Assembly (NCBI RefSeq): GCF_001937665.1
Contig: NZ_MSKL01000034.1
Span: 1 to 37,940, forward strand
From: Actinomyces oris
GTDB taxonomy: Bacteria > Actinomycetota > Actinomycetes > Actinomycetales > Actinomycetaceae
DNA length: 37,940 nucleotides
Reading direction: 5' to 3'
The position numbers were made by a program, and so were the translations under genes. This document shows, one piece after another, positions 7,761 to 15,995 of the stretch (the first letter of the stretch is position 1; each line of letters starts with the position of its first letter). The notes beneath the pieces are model-generated. The model did no database searches. It was not told where the DNA came from and saw only the letters and a program-made list of their open reading frames with translations.

Positions 7761-8054
7761 TCACTCCTCGTGCTGGACGACCTCGAAACCGAGGACCTCC
7801 ACGCTCATGCCCCGGCGCTTGTCGTCCTCGTGCCCGCCGGCGGGCCGCGCCGCACTCCAGCGCTCGTAGTCCTCGCGCCTGTCCCACCGGGTCACCACGA
7901 AGTAGCGGTCCTCTCCGACCAGCGGGCGCAACAGCTCGAAGCCCTGAAAGCCCTGCGAGGCGTCAACGCCTCGCTTCCGTGCGGCGAAGCGCTTCTCGAT
8001 CTCGGCCTGGGCGCCCTCGGGAAAAGTCAGTGCGGTGATGTTGACATAGGTCAT
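7761..8054 (-). CDS. Antibiotic-biosynthesis-monooxygenase fold protein, MhuD-like heme-degrading
   Basis: A 97-residue ferredoxin-like ABM-fold protein. Aligned by eye with M. tuberculosis MhuD, it keeps the core (EKRFAARKRGVDASQGFQGF, ELLRPLVGEDRYFVVTRW). The heme-site tryptophan falls at W66 and the proximal histidine at H75, the same numbers as in MhuD. The third active-site residue, Asn7 in MhuD and IsdG enzymes, is Thr here, with an Asn two positions earlier (N5). The family opens heme to release iron. The start ATG at 8054 has a GAGGAGA ribosome binding site. No heme-uptake genes lie nearby. Heme degradation is inferred, and the missing Asn7 leaves room for another role. Confidence 0.85.
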   Translation of the reverse strand: MTYVNITALTFPEGAQAEIEKRFAARKRGVDASQGFQGFELLRPLVGEDRYFVVTRWDRREDYERWSAARPAGGHEDDKRRGMSVEVLGFEVVQHEE

Positions 8055-8195
8055 AGGTGTTCTCCTCGGTGTCTACGTCGGCTCCCGGCCGGAAGCAGGT
8101 ATCGCAACGAACGTTACCGCCTGACCGCCGTCGCGGACTACAGGCATCGAGCATCCCGAGGTACGGAGCCGACCCGAGGCCCGATGGCCGCCGGG

Positions 8196-8201
8196 TAGCC
8201 T
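8196..8201 (+). promoter_or_regulatory. -10 element, leaderless type, of rph
   Basis: TAGCCT ends exactly 6 nt before the rph ATG at 8208. There is no ribosome binding site. Confidence 0.5.
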
Positions 8202-8207
8202 GAGCCC

Positions 8208-9014
8208 ATGACAACTGCCCCCTTCGCCCGCAAGGACGGCCGCGCCGTCGACGAGCTGCGCCCCGTGACCATGACCCGCCACTGGCTCGACCACGCCGAG
8301 GGATCGGTCCTGGTGACCTTCGGACGCACCCGAGTCCTGTGCGCCGCCTCCTTCACCGAGGGCGTTCCGCGCTGGCGCAAGGGCAGTGGCGAGGGCTGGG
8401 TGACCGCCGAGTACGCCATGCTCCCCCGGGCCGGGTCGGAACGCTCCGGCAGGGAGTCCGTGCGGGGCAAAGTCGGAGGCCGCACCCACGAGATCTCCCG
8501 CCTCATCGGCCGCAGCCTGCGCGGCATCATCGACGTCGCCGCGCTGGGTGAGAACACGATCGCTCTGGACTGCGATGTGCTGCAGGCCGACGGCGGTACC
8601 CGCACCGCGGCGATCACCGGCGCCTACGTGGCCCTGGCAGATGCTGTCGCCTGGGGCACGCAGCACGGCCTCATCAAGGCCCGCCCCGGCAAGCCGGTGC
8701 TCTCCGACTCCCTGTCGGCCATCTCGGTGGGAATCATCGACGGCGTTCCCTGCCTCGACCTGCCCTATGAGGAGGACGTGCGAGCCCAGACCGATATGAA
8801 TGTCGTCCAGACCGGGGACGGCCGCTTCATCGAGGTCCAGGGGACCGCCGAGCACGCCCCCTTTGACCGCTCCGAGCTGGGAGAGCTACTCGACCTGGCC
8901 GCCGCCGGCAACAGCCGCCTGGCAGAGCTCCAGCGCCGAGCCCTGGCCGGCCCCAGCGGTGAGCCCTTCACCGTGTCCTCCTCGCAGTCCTCGTCCCAGC
9001 CCACGGAGGCCTGA
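8208..9014 (+). CDS. rph: Ribonuclease PH
   Basis: Phosphorolytic 3'-5' exoribonuclease that trims tRNA 3' ends. The 268-residue product is slightly longer than the usual 240-260 because of a serine-rich tail. Conserved segments include [40 protein letters not shown] (RNA-binding arginines), [20 protein letters not shown] (phosphate and active-site region) and [17 protein letters not shown]. The ATG at 8208 follows a TAGCCT hexamer by 6 nt. rdgB starts 4 nt after its stop, an arrangement conserved in actinobacteria, so the two form one operon. Confidence 0.96.
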   Translation: MTTAPFARKDGRAVDELRPVTMTRHWLDHAEGSVLVTFGRTRVLCAASFTEGVPRWRKGSGEGWVTAEYAMLPRAGSERSGRESVRGKVGGRTHEISRLIGRSLRGIIDVAALGENTIALDCDVLQADGGTRTAAITGAYVALADAVAWGTQHGLIKARPGKPVLSDSLSAISVGIIDGVPCLDLPYEEDVRAQTDMNVVQTGDGRFIEVQGTAEHAPFDRSELGELLDLAAAGNSRLAELQRRALAGPSGEPFTVSSSQSSSQPTEA

Positions 9015-9017
9015 GCC

Positions 9018-9725
9018 GTGAGTGCCTCGTCAGATGCCGACGGCGCCGCCCCGCTCACGGACCGGGTCCAGGTGCCTGCTGGCGCCCGCCTCGTCCTGGC
9101 CACCCACAACGCCGGCAAGCTGGCCGAGCTGAGGCAGATCCTGACCCCGCTCGTACCGGGGCTGGATCCCGGCTCCATCATCTCGGCCGCCTCCCTCAAG
9201 GCACCCGAGCCGGTGGAGGACGGCCTGTCCTTCGCTGACAACGCGCTGCTCAAGGCCCGAGCCCTGGCCCGGGCCACGGGCCTGCCCGCGGTCGCCGACG
9301 ACTCGGGCCTGTGCGTCGACGTCCTGGGCGGCGCGCCGGGGATCTTCTCGGCGCGCTGGAGCGGCCGGCACGGTGACGACGCCGCGAACCTTCAGCTGCT
9401 CCTGGACCAGCTGGCCGACGTCGCCGACCCGCATCGCACGGCGCGCTTCACCTGTGCCGCGGTCCTGGTCCAGCCGGCCTCCGGCAGGCAGCCGGAGCGA
9501 GTCACCACCATCGAGCGCTCCATGGAGGGGCGCCTGACCGGCTCCCCTCTGGGCGAGGGGGGCTTCGGCTACGACCCGATCTTCGTGCCTGTCCAGGAGG
9601 ATGAGCCGGACGGTCGGGGCCGCACCACCGCGCAGATGGCGCCTGAGGACAAGCACGCCATCTCCCACCGGGGGCAGGCATTCCGTGCCCTGGCACCGGT
9701 CCTGGCCGACGTCCTGGTCGGCTGA
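9018..9725 (+). CDS. rdgB: XTP/dITP diphosphatase (RdgB/HAM1 family)
   Basis: Hydrolyses non-canonical purine nucleotides (dITP, XTP, ITP) to monophosphates so they are not built into DNA or RNA. The 235-residue product has the family hallmarks: LVLATHNAGKLAEL at the N-terminus, SFADNALLKARALARATGLP, ADDSGLCVDVLGGAPGIFSA (metal and substrate binding), GEGGFGYDPIF, and the terminal SHRGQAFRAL. It starts with GTG 3 nt after the rph stop, so it depends on the rph transcript. An alanine- and serine-rich leader of about 25 residues precedes the core. Confidence 0.95.
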   Translation: MSASSDADGAAPLTDRVQVPAGARLVLATHNAGKLAELRQILTPLVPGLDPGSIISAASLKAPEPVEDGLSFADNALLKARALARATGLPAVADDSGLCVDVLGGAPGIFSARWSGRHGDDAANLQLLLDQLADVADPHRTARFTCAAVLVQPASGRQPERVTTIERSMEGRLTGSPLGEGGFGYDPIFVPVQEDEPDGRGRTTAQMAPEDKHAISHRGQAFRALAPVLADVLVG

Positions 9726-9740
9726 GCCCCTAACGCGCTG

Positions 9741-11180
9741 TCAGTAGTGAGTCACCACAGTGGTGCCGATCTCGGACCACTGCCAGATAGCCTGGGCGTC
9801 CGCGACCGGGATGTTGATGCAACCGTGCGAGGACTCGTCCGTCCCGATGCCGAACTCCTTGACCCAGGGGGCGCCGTGGAGGGCGTAGCTGTTGTGCCAG
9901 TAGCTCACCCAGGGAACCCCTCGTTCGCAGTAGGGCCACTCGGGAGTGCACCCCATGTCCTGCGTCTGGTAGCGCAGATAGATCTTGTAGGTGCCGGTGA
10001 TGGTCTCGTGCCCGACACCGCCGTGGTTGATGAGGATCGGCCCATAGACGACCTGCTGGCCCTCATAGGCGGTCAGCGTTGAGTCGGTGAGGTTGACATC
10101 GACCCACTTCTCCCCCGCCTTGGCCTGGTAGGCGAAGCGCTCCGGCCCGTTGGGCACCACTCTGCTCTCGGTGGAGTGAGGCACCTCGTTCCAGCTGATC
10201 TGCTGGCTGACGCTCCGGCCCTGACCGAGCCCTTGGACAAGCGCTGCCGTCACCGGCTCGACGTTGCCGGCCTTCCTTCCGGACTTGCCCGGGCGGGCGA
10301 GCTGGAGCACCGTGCCGGCTGAGTCGACGTCGTTGATGGCGTTGACCGGTTTCCGCTCCGCCTGGGTGCTCAGCGAGGACACCCAGGCCTTGATCTTCTC
10401 ATGCGAGACCGTCGGCACGATGCGGCCCTCTTTGACGGGGAAGTCGATCCATGAGGCCTTCTGAGCCTTGGAGGCCGTATGCGCTGTGCCGTCGATCGCC
10501 ACTGAGAGCTCGGCGTCCAACAGCGCGGTTGCCGATTGCGCGACCGAGGCCGCCTCCTGGGCGCTCACCGTGGGATCGGTCCGGCGGATCGATACCGGCG
10601 CGGCATGGTCCGCCATCTCTCGTGCGGCGACGTCGAGAGCCGAGTCGAGGTCACTGGGGTCGATGGCGTCGCCTGATTTCCCCGGTGAGGCGGTGAAGCC
10701 GCCACTGCCCTCGTTCCAGGTCACTGTCGGCTCGACGACGTGATTGCGCAGCGTGCTGCTCAGCCGAGACACCAACGCGGCACGGGCCTCCTTGTTGATC
10801 GTGTACCGCACCGCCACCTCCCGTGTCCCCACGATGCCGTGCAGGTGAGTCGTCAGTGACCCCGCTCCGGACACGGCGGCCTCCACGGTGGCCCGGGCAT
10901 CGATCTGGACGATCTGGGAGAGCGGAACGGTGGTGGGCGTACCCTCAACGGTCAGCGTCAGTGACGCCGATGCGGCCTTCTGAAGCACGAGCGCGGTCAA
11001 GGTCGGCCGGTCCATTCCGGACACGTCCTGCCCCATGAGGATGGTTCCGCGCGGAGCCCGCCCCTCGTGCCTGTGGACGTAGACGACGGACCCGCCCACC
11101 GCTCCTCCCAGAAAGAGGGTGACGGCGATCAGGACGCCGACCCACTGATGCGGTCGACGCCGGCTGGAGCAGTGGTGCAT
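9741..11180 (-). CDS. L,D-transpeptidase (YkuD) with N-terminal membrane anchor
   Basis: Cell-envelope enzyme that forms 3-3 peptidoglycan cross-links, or attaches proteins to peptidoglycan, through a catalytic cysteine. The 479-residue protein has one N-terminal membrane helix (about residues 14-35). A long extracytoplasmic region follows with two related alpha/beta repeats resembling the PG_binding_4/VanW-associated domain. The C-terminal YkuD domain begins near VDVNLTDSTLTAYEGQQVVY and ends with the catalytic motif ESSHGCINIPVADAQ (H452, C454). The start ATG is preceded by TACCTT with 6 nt spacing. It converges on rdgB with a 15-nt gap. Its left end is complete: only a short VVTHY tail follows the domain. 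Confidence 0.93.
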   Translation of the reverse strand: MHHCSSRRRPHQWVGVLIAVTLFLGGAVGGSVVYVHRHEGRAPRGTILMGQDVSGMDRPTLTALVLQKAASASLTLTVEGTPTTVPLSQIVQIDARATVEAAVSGAGSLTTHLHGIVGTREVAVRYTINKEARAALVSRLSSTLRNHVVEPTVTWNEGSGGFTASPGKSGDAIDPSDLDSALDVAAREMADHAAPVSIRRTDPTVSAQEAASVAQSATALLDAELSVAIDGTAHTASKAQKASWIDFPVKEGRIVPTVSHEKIKAWVSSLSTQAERKPVNAINDVDSAGTVLQLARPGKSGRKAGNVEPVTAALVQGLGQGRSVSQQISWNEVPHSTESRVVPNGPERFAYQAKAGEKWVDVNLTDSTLTAYEGQQVVYGPILINHGGVGHETITGTYKIYLRYQTQDMGCTPEWPYCERGVPWVSYWHNSYALHGAPWVKEFGIGTDESSHGCINIPVADAQAIWQWSEIGTTVVTHY

Positions 11181-11186
11181 GGCGCA

Positions 11187-11192
11187 AAGGTA
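11187..11192 (-). promoter_or_regulatory. -10 element, leaderless type, of the L,D-transpeptidase gene
   Basis: TACCTT on the minus strand ends 6 nt before the ATG at 11180. No ribosome binding site is seen. Confidence 0.45.
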
Positions 11193-11265
11193 CGAATAGC
11201 CGGGTTGTCATCCCATAAAGGCAGTGCCCTGGTGCCGAGAGGAGTCGGAGCCGCCGGCCGCGTGG

Positions 11266-11796
11266 CTAGTTCCCGTCCTGCTCCTGCTCGGCGAGGCGAC
11301 GCGCCACAGGCTTAGGGGTCAGGGAGTCGTGGGCGCGCACGTAGCCGTAGAGCCACCTCCATCCTCCCAGGAACACCAGGAGGAAGGCCCCGGTCATCAC
11401 CGCCCAGGAGGCCATGGCGGACACGTCGTCGAAAGCCGATGCCACATGGCGTAACGCGATCCAGACCACCCAGCTGGTCCCCACGACGATGAGCCCCTCG
11501 GGCAGCGCCATCTCCAGATGATCGGGGTGAGAGCGTCGCAGGAGCCAGGTCACGCCCCAGGCGATGACGAGGGCCGTACCCGCCTGCCACAAGGAGGCGG
11601 GTACCTGCCCCAGGCTACGGGTGGAGGCGGCGCCGAACAGGGCCACGAGCGCCACCGCCGCCAGGTCCGCGGGAACCACCAACCACCAGCGTGTCCGTCT
11701 GCCACGGGTCCAGGGACAATCCACCCCATCGGGAAGAGCCGGGGTGAAGGAGACCGTTCGCCGTTGGGTGGGGCGATCGTGCCCGTCAGCGCTCAC
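11266..11796 (-). CDS. DUF3054-like membrane protein
   Basis: A 176-residue integral membrane protein. After a polar N-terminus of about 35 residues there are four hydrophobic segments, the first (LVVPADLAAVALVALFGAAS) resembling the DLvaVl-F-aiG start of DUF3054. The function of that family is unknown and my assignment is moderate. The start is a GTG whose last base joins the stop of the upstream MBL-fold gene in a GTGA overlap (11793-11796), so translation is probably coupled. It is the third gene of the murI operon. Confidence 0.78.
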   Translation of the reverse strand: MSADGHDRPTQRRTVSFTPALPDGVDCPWTRGRRTRWWLVVPADLAAVALVALFGAASTRSLGQVPASLWQAGTALVIAWGVTWLLRRSHPDHLEMALPEGLIVVGTSWVVWIALRHVASAFDDVSAMASWAVMTGAFLLVFLGGWRWLYGYVRAHDSLTPKPVARRLAEQEQDGN

Positions 11797-12590
11797 AGCT
11801 CCCAGACGGCGTCCGCCGTCGCCGCCTCCAACGGACCGGAGTAGACGGCTGCGGCCTCCTTGAGGGGCACGGCCGGATCCGTCCAGGGCTGGATGTGGGT
11901 GAGGACCAGGTGCCCTGCACCGGCCTGGGCTGCGAGCTCACCGGCGCGGCGCCCCGTCATGTGCATGCCGCCCACGGTGTCGCGCCCCTCGACGAAGGCC
12001 GCCTCGGCCAGGAGGAGGTCCACTCCCTGAGCCATGTCGCTCATCCCCTGGCAGGAGTCCGTGTCCCCGGTGAAGGCCAGGCTGACCTGCCGGGAGGGGT
12101 CCTCCTCACTGGGGCCCTCGATCCGGTAGCCGTAGGCCTCCACGGGGTGAAGCGCCTCGAAGGGGGAGATCACCAGGGGACCCACGCTGTAGGACCTGCC
12201 GGGCACGGCGGTGACGAAACCGAACTCCGTGGCGTAGCGCTCACTCGGCGGGACGCCGTCAACCCCCTGGAGGCGCTCCAACAGCTCCGAGGGCCCCAGG
12301 CAGGCGACCGGCCCGAGCGCCCCGGTGGGCAGCCAGCGCCGGTAGACGTGCATGCCGACCAGGTCGACCATGTGATCGGCGTGGCAGTGGGAGATTGCAA
12401 TGGCGTCGAGCTCGGCGGGATCGAGGTGGCGCAGCAGCTGCCCCATCGATCCCGGTCCGAGGTCCAGCACGATCGAGTAGGTGCGAGGCGCGCCGTCGGC
12501 GTCGACTCCGTCGGCCTGCACCAGGTAGGAGGAGGCCGAGGACTGGGGACCGGACATGGATCCCGAGCAGCCGATAATCGTGAGTCTCAT
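11793..12590 (-). CDS. MBL-fold metallo-hydrolase
   Basis: A 265-residue metallo-beta-lactamase-fold hydrolase with a binuclear metal site. The motif HCHADH (H68, H70, D72, H73), AFTGDTDSC with its bridging aspartate, and a late HIQPW histidine are all present. It resembles the ribonuclease Z/phosphodiesterase-like branch that sits beside murI and rph in many actinobacteria, whose substrate is not firmly known. The ATG overlaps the murI stop by 4 nt (ATGA, 12587-12590). The stop overlaps the next gene likewise, giving a tightly coupled three-gene operon. Confidence 0.92.
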   Translation of the reverse strand: MRLTIIGCSGSMSGPQSSASSYLVQADGVDADGAPRTYSIVLDLGPGSMGQLLRHLDPAELDAIAISHCHADHMVDLVGMHVYRRWLPTGALGPVACLGPSELLERLQGVDGVPPSERYATEFGFVTAVPGRSYSVGPLVISPFEALHPVEAYGYRIEGPSEEDPSRQVSLAFTGDTDSCQGMSDMAQGVDLLLAEAAFVEGRDTVGGMHMTGRRAGELAAQAGAGHLVLTHIQPWTDPAVPLKEAAAVYSGPLEAATADAVWEL

Positions 12591-13471
12591 GCAGATCCTT
12601 GATGGGCGGTGGGAGGTGAGGGAGGCTGGGGCAGCTCGGCAGGGGCGCCAGCTGCCTCAGAGGTGAAGGCGACATGCTCAACGGCGGTGACCTCGGGTCC
12701 GAGGAACCGCCTGGCCAGGCCGGAGAAGGCCTCCGGGTCGCCGGTGGAGGCGAAGTCATGGCGTGGCTCGGGGGCATCGGGCCCACGCAGAAGGTTCTTT
12801 CCGGCCAGTGCCCGGTAGACGTCCTTGGCGGTCTCGTCCGAGGAGGTCACCAGGGCCACGTCCTCCCCCATGACGTAGGAGATCGGCCCCACCAGCAGGG
12901 GGTAGTGGGTGCAGCCGAGGATGAGGGTATCCACGTCGGCGGCCTTGATGGGGGCCAGGTACTCCTCGGCGACGTCGAGGACCTCGGGGCCGGTGGTCAC
13001 CCCCCGCTCGGCCAGCTCGACGAAACGCGGGCACGCCTGTGAGACGAGCTCGACGCCGGGAACGGCCTGAAGCGCGTCGTCATAGGCGCGCGAATCGACC
13101 GTCCCACGGGTGGCGATCAGGCCCACCCTGCCGTTGCGGGTCACTCGGGCCGCGGTGCGTGCCGCCGGGTGGATGACCTCGATGACCGGGACGCCCCGCC
13201 CCAGGGTGTAGCGCTCACGCGCATCGTGCAGGACGGCCGCCGAAGCGGTGTTGCAGGCGATGACGAGCAGCTTGACCCCGCGGTCCACGAGCTCGTCCAT
13301 GATGCTCAGAGCCAGGGATCGGACTTCGGCGATGTCTCGAGGACCGTAGGGACTGTTGGCGGTGTCCCCGATGTACAGCACCTGCTCATGGGGCAGCTGG
13401 TCGAGGACAGAACGGGCGACGGTGAGGCCACCGACCCCAGAGTCGAACATCCCGATCGGAGCATCATTCAC
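12587..13471 (-). CDS. murI: Glutamate racemase
   Basis: Cytoplasmic, cofactor-independent enzyme that makes D-glutamate for peptidoglycan. Both catalytic cysteines are present: C73 in VIACNTASA and C187 in [22 protein letters not shown] (D10, S11) and GDTANSPYG complete the active site. The 294 residues include a proline- and alanine-rich C-terminal tail of about 25 residues not needed for the fold. The start is GTG at 13471, with TAGTCT 6 nt upstream and no ribosome binding site. It leads the operon with the MBL-fold and DUF3054-like genes. Confidence 0.96.
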   Translation of the reverse strand: MNDAPIGMFDSGVGGLTVARSVLDQLPHEQVLYIGDTANSPYGPRDIAEVRSLALSIMDELVDRGVKLLVIACNTASAAVLHDARERYTLGRGVPVIEVIHPAARTAARVTRNGRVGLIATRGTVDSRAYDDALQAVPGVELVSQACPRFVELAERGVTTGPEVLDVAEEYLAPIKAADVDTLILGCTHYPLLVGPISYVMGEDVALVTSSDETAKDVYRALAGKNLLRGPDAPEPRHDFASTGDPEAFSGLARRFLGPEVTAVEHVAFTSEAAGAPAELPQPPSPPTAHQGSA

Positions 13472-13477
13472 ACCGCG

Positions 13478-13483
13478 AGACTA
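13478..13483 (-). promoter_or_regulatory. -10 element, leaderless type, of murI
   Basis: TAGTCT on the minus strand ends 6 nt before the GTG at 13471. It lies in the 9-bp gap between murI and the preceding gene's stop, reaching 3 bp into that gene (stop 13481). Confidence 0.5.
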
Positions 13484-14167
13484 TGCGGGCCCTGTGCCCC
13501 CGAACAGCGCGGATACCAGTGATTCCTGCCACCAGGTGACCATGTCGTAGACGAGCGCCGTCCCCCGGTACCACTGCTCGCGATCCGTCTCCTCCTCGGG
13601 GGCCTCCTGGAAGGCAACTGCGTGAACGTGCTCGGCGTCCTGAGCCGACTCGATGCCCAGGCGCTGGGCCAGCACGAGCCGGATGTCATTGATCGCCCCC
13701 AGCCAGTCGGACTCCTGGCCCGAGGCCACGAGCACCGTTTCCCCGGGGCCCGACGGCGCCCGCAGCTCGGCGGCCAGACGCACCAGGCGGTCGACCTTGT
13801 CACCCCGCAGACGCGCACGAGTCAGGCTGCTGACCTCCATCGAGGTGATGGGATCCTCCGAGGCATGCGGAAGCAGGACGGCGATGACGGGGTCCGCGTC
13901 CGGTCGACCGGCGTGAACGTGATTGGTCGGCGGATCGAGGTCGAAGTCCAGAGCCTCCAGGACCTCCCGATCCCGCTCGCTCTCCCCCGGGCGTACCGGG
14001 TCGGGTCGGGACGACGACGAGGTCTCAGACTCTCCGGTGCCCTCGACGGGAGGAGCATCCGCCTGGAGAAGGGCCCGGACCTCAAGGGCCAGCCTGGCGA
14101 GGAGCTCGCGCTCCCAGTCGTCAAGACCGCAGGCCAGCCCCTCGGGGACTCGGCGGAAGGCTCGCAT
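13481..14167 (-). CDS. DUF2017 family protein
   Basis: A 228-residue soluble protein of the actinobacterial DUF2017 family, which is conserved beside clpS; its function is unknown. Visible features are the MRAFRRVPEGLACGLDDWER start, a variable acidic and serine-rich insert (about residues 42-75), VSSLTRARLRGDKVDRLVRL, and a C-terminal segment ending WWQESLVSALFGG. The ATG at 14165-14167 overlaps the clpS stop by one base (TGATG). A GTG three bases earlier is an alternative. It is translated from the clpS transcript, which suggests a role with ClpS or the Clp protease. Confidence 0.88.
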   Translation of the reverse strand: MRAFRRVPEGLACGLDDWERELLARLALEVRALLQADAPPVEGTGESETSSSSRPDPVRPGESERDREVLEALDFDLDPPTNHVHAGRPDADPVIAVLLPHASEDPITSMEVSSLTRARLRGDKVDRLVRLAAELRAPSGPGETVLVASGQESDWLGAINDIRLVLAQRLGIESAQDAEHVHAVAFQEAPEEETDREQWYRGTALVYDMVTWWQESLVSALFGGTGPA

Positions 14168-14502
14168 CACCGCCCTCCTGAGGAGTCGTCGGCGGAGGCG
14201 TCACCGTCGTCACCCATGGGCTCGATGGTGGCGCGCAGGCCGTAGCCGTGCATCGCCGTGACATCGACCTCCATGCGCTCGCGGGCACCCCGGGAGACCA
14301 CGGCGCGGCCGGCGGTGTGCACCTGCATCATCCGGGCCTCGGCCACAGGCAGCGAGAAGCCGAAGTAGGAGTGGAACACCCAGGTCACATAGCTCATCGT
14401 GTTGATCGGATCGTCGTGGACCACAGTGCACCACAGGCGCTGGGCACGGACACGCGACTCCTCCAGGGTCTCCGGTTCCGCAACGGGCAACGAGGCGCTC
14501 AT
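14167..14502 (-). CDS. clpS: ATP-dependent Clp protease adaptor ClpS
   Basis: Adaptor that delivers N-end-rule substrates to ClpCP or ClpAP. The 111-residue product has the ClpS core: WCTVVHDDPINTMSYVTWVF (binding of the N-terminal residue through the acidic pair and Asn), MMQVHTAGRAVVSRGARERM and a C-terminal beta strand. The ATG at 14502 was chosen over longer frames because TACCCT lies 6 nt upstream and the upstream part has no conserved sequence. It is divergent from pncB and coupled to the DUF2017 gene. Confidence 0.94.
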   Translation of the reverse strand: MSASLPVAEPETLEESRVRAQRLWCTVVHDDPINTMSYVTWVFHSYFGFSLPVAEARMMQVHTAGRAVVSRGARERMEVDVTAMHGYGLRATIEPMGDDGDASADDSSGGR

Positions 14503-14540
14503 GCCACCAGGGTAGCGGTGAGCCGCGATAGGTTGTGCCC
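14503..14540. promoter_or_regulatory. Divergent leaderless promoters of clpS and pncB
   Basis: The 38-bp gap holds TACCCT on the minus strand (14509-14514), 6 nt before the clpS ATG, and TAGGTT on the plus strand (14529-14534), 6 nt before the pncB GTG. Neither gene has a clear ribosome binding site. The two polymerase sites would overlap. Confidence 0.55.
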
Positions 14541-15953
14541 GTGAACAGCTACATGCCCACTGCCGAATCCACCGCCGCCTCCATGGACGTGTCCACGGCC
14601 TCGACCTCACTGCTGACCGACATGTACGAGCTCACGATGCTGCAGGGAGCACTGGCATCGGGGGCCGCCTCACGGCGCAGCGTCTTCGAGCTCTTCGGCC
14701 GCAGGCTCCCCGGGTCGCGCCGCTTCGGTGTCGTCGCGGGCACCGGCCGACTGCTGGACGCCATCGCGGCCTTCACATTCACCCCCTCCCAGATCGATTT
14801 CCTGCACCGCACCGGGGTCGTCAACGACGAGACCCTGGACTTCCTGCGCGGCTACCGCTTCACCGGGACGATCCGCGGCTACGCCGAGGGCGAGTGCTAC
14901 TTCGCCGGTTCCCCACTGCTGACCGTGGAGGGCACATTCGCCGAGGCCTGCATCCTGGAGACCCTCGCCCTGTCGATCTACAACTACGACTGCGCCGTCG
15001 CTGCAGCCGCCTCCCGTATGACCATCGCCGCCCACGGGCGCCCCTGCGTGGACTTCGGGGCGCGCCGAGCCCATGAGCAGGCGGCCGTCGCCGCGGCCAG
15101 GGCCTCGGTCGTCGGCGGTTTCGTGGGAACGAGCAACCTGGAGGCGGGGCTCCTCTACGGCATCCCCACGGTGGGGACCTCGGCGCACTCCTTCACCCTC
15201 CTGCACGACACGGAGGAGGATGCCTTCGCCGCGCAGGTGGCCAGTCTTGGACCGAGCACCACGATCCTGGTGGACACCTATGACATCGCCACCGGCGTGG
15301 AGCGGGCGGTCAAGGCGGCCCGCGCCGCCGGTGGCGAGCTCGGGGCGGTACGCCTCGACTCCGGCGACCTGGTGGCCGAGGCGTTCAAGGTGCGCGCCCA
15401 GCTCGACGCCCTGGGTGCGACGTCGACGAGGATCACCGTCACCAACGACCTCGACGAGCACGCCATCGCGGCACTGGGGGCGGCCCCCGTGGACTCCTAC
15501 GGCGTGGGCACGAAGCTCGTCACGGGCTCGGGGCGCCCGACCGCGGCGCTCGTCTACAAGCTGGTGGAGCGCGAGGGTGCCGATGGCACTATGGAGGAGG
15601 TCGCCAAGTTCTCCTCTGGCGGCAAGTCCACTGTGGGTGGTCGCAAGTGGGCCGGCCGCATCCTCACCTCCGAGGGCACAGCCGCCGAGGAACTGGTGGT
15701 CTCCTCCAGCTCGCAGGACCAGGGACTGTCGGCGTTGAGCCAGGCCGGCGCCCGGCCGCTTCAGGTGCTCCTGGTCGATGAGGGCCGGATCATCGAGGAG
15801 CACCGCGGCAAGGAGGCCTTGAACGCGGCGGCGGAGCGGCACCGGGCTTCCCGCGTCGAGCTCCCCTATGACGCCTGGCGTCTGAGTGACGGTGAGTCGG
15901 CACTGCCGACCCGCCACGTCGACCTCGACGGGCGAGGCGCCACCCGACGCTGA
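14541..15953 (+). CDS. pncB: Nicotinate phosphoribosyltransferase
   Basis: Salvages nicotinate to nicotinate mononucleotide for NAD synthesis, using PRPP and ATP. The product is about 470 residues. Family motifs include LLTDMYELTMLQGAL, DFGARRAHEQAA, GTSNLEAGLLYGIPTVGTSA (active-site histidine following), LVDTYDIATGVERAV, VRLDSGDL and SYGVGTKLVTG (phosphate binding). GTG 14541 was taken as the start because of the TAGGTT element 6 nt upstream. ATG 14553 or 14583 would also leave the domain whole. It is convergent with the helicase gene, with a hairpin between them. Confidence 0.94.
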   Translation: MNSYMPTAESTAASMDVSTASTSLLTDMYELTMLQGALASGAASRRSVFELFGRRLPGSRRFGVVAGTGRLLDAIAAFTFTPSQIDFLHRTGVVNDETLDFLRGYRFTGTIRGYAEGECYFAGSPLLTVEGTFAEACILETLALSIYNYDCAVAAAASRMTIAAHGRPCVDFGARRAHEQAAVAAARASVVGGFVGTSNLEAGLLYGIPTVGTSAHSFTLLHDTEEDAFAAQVASLGPSTTILVDTYDIATGVERAVKAARAAGGELGAVRLDSGDLVAEAFKVRAQLDALGATSTRITVTNDLDEHAIAALGAAPVDSYGVGTKLVTGSGRPTAALVYKLVEREGADGTMEEVAKFSSGGKSTVGGRKWAGRILTSEGTAAEELVVSSSSQDQGLSALSQAGARPLQVLLVDEGRIIEEHRGKEALNAAAERHRASRVELPYDAWRLSDGESALPTRHVDLDGRGATRR

Positions 15954-15988
15954 CCGGCGGCAGAGACGCCTCCGGCCCCTGGTCAGCG
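15948..15988. terminator. Bidirectional hairpin between pncB and helicase
   Basis: CGCTGACC (15948-15955) pairs with GGTCAGCG (15981-15988), an 8-bp stem with a GC-rich inner region. It overlaps the pncB stop codon and lies 8 nt beyond the helicase stop, so it could end both transcripts. Confidence 0.5.
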
Positions 15989-15995
15989 CTGCTTG

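Noticed and set aside
9018-15953. Many long frames opposite rdgB, murI, pncB and others
   Set aside because: These are shadow frames caused by high third-position GC. They have no family motifs and mirror real genes.
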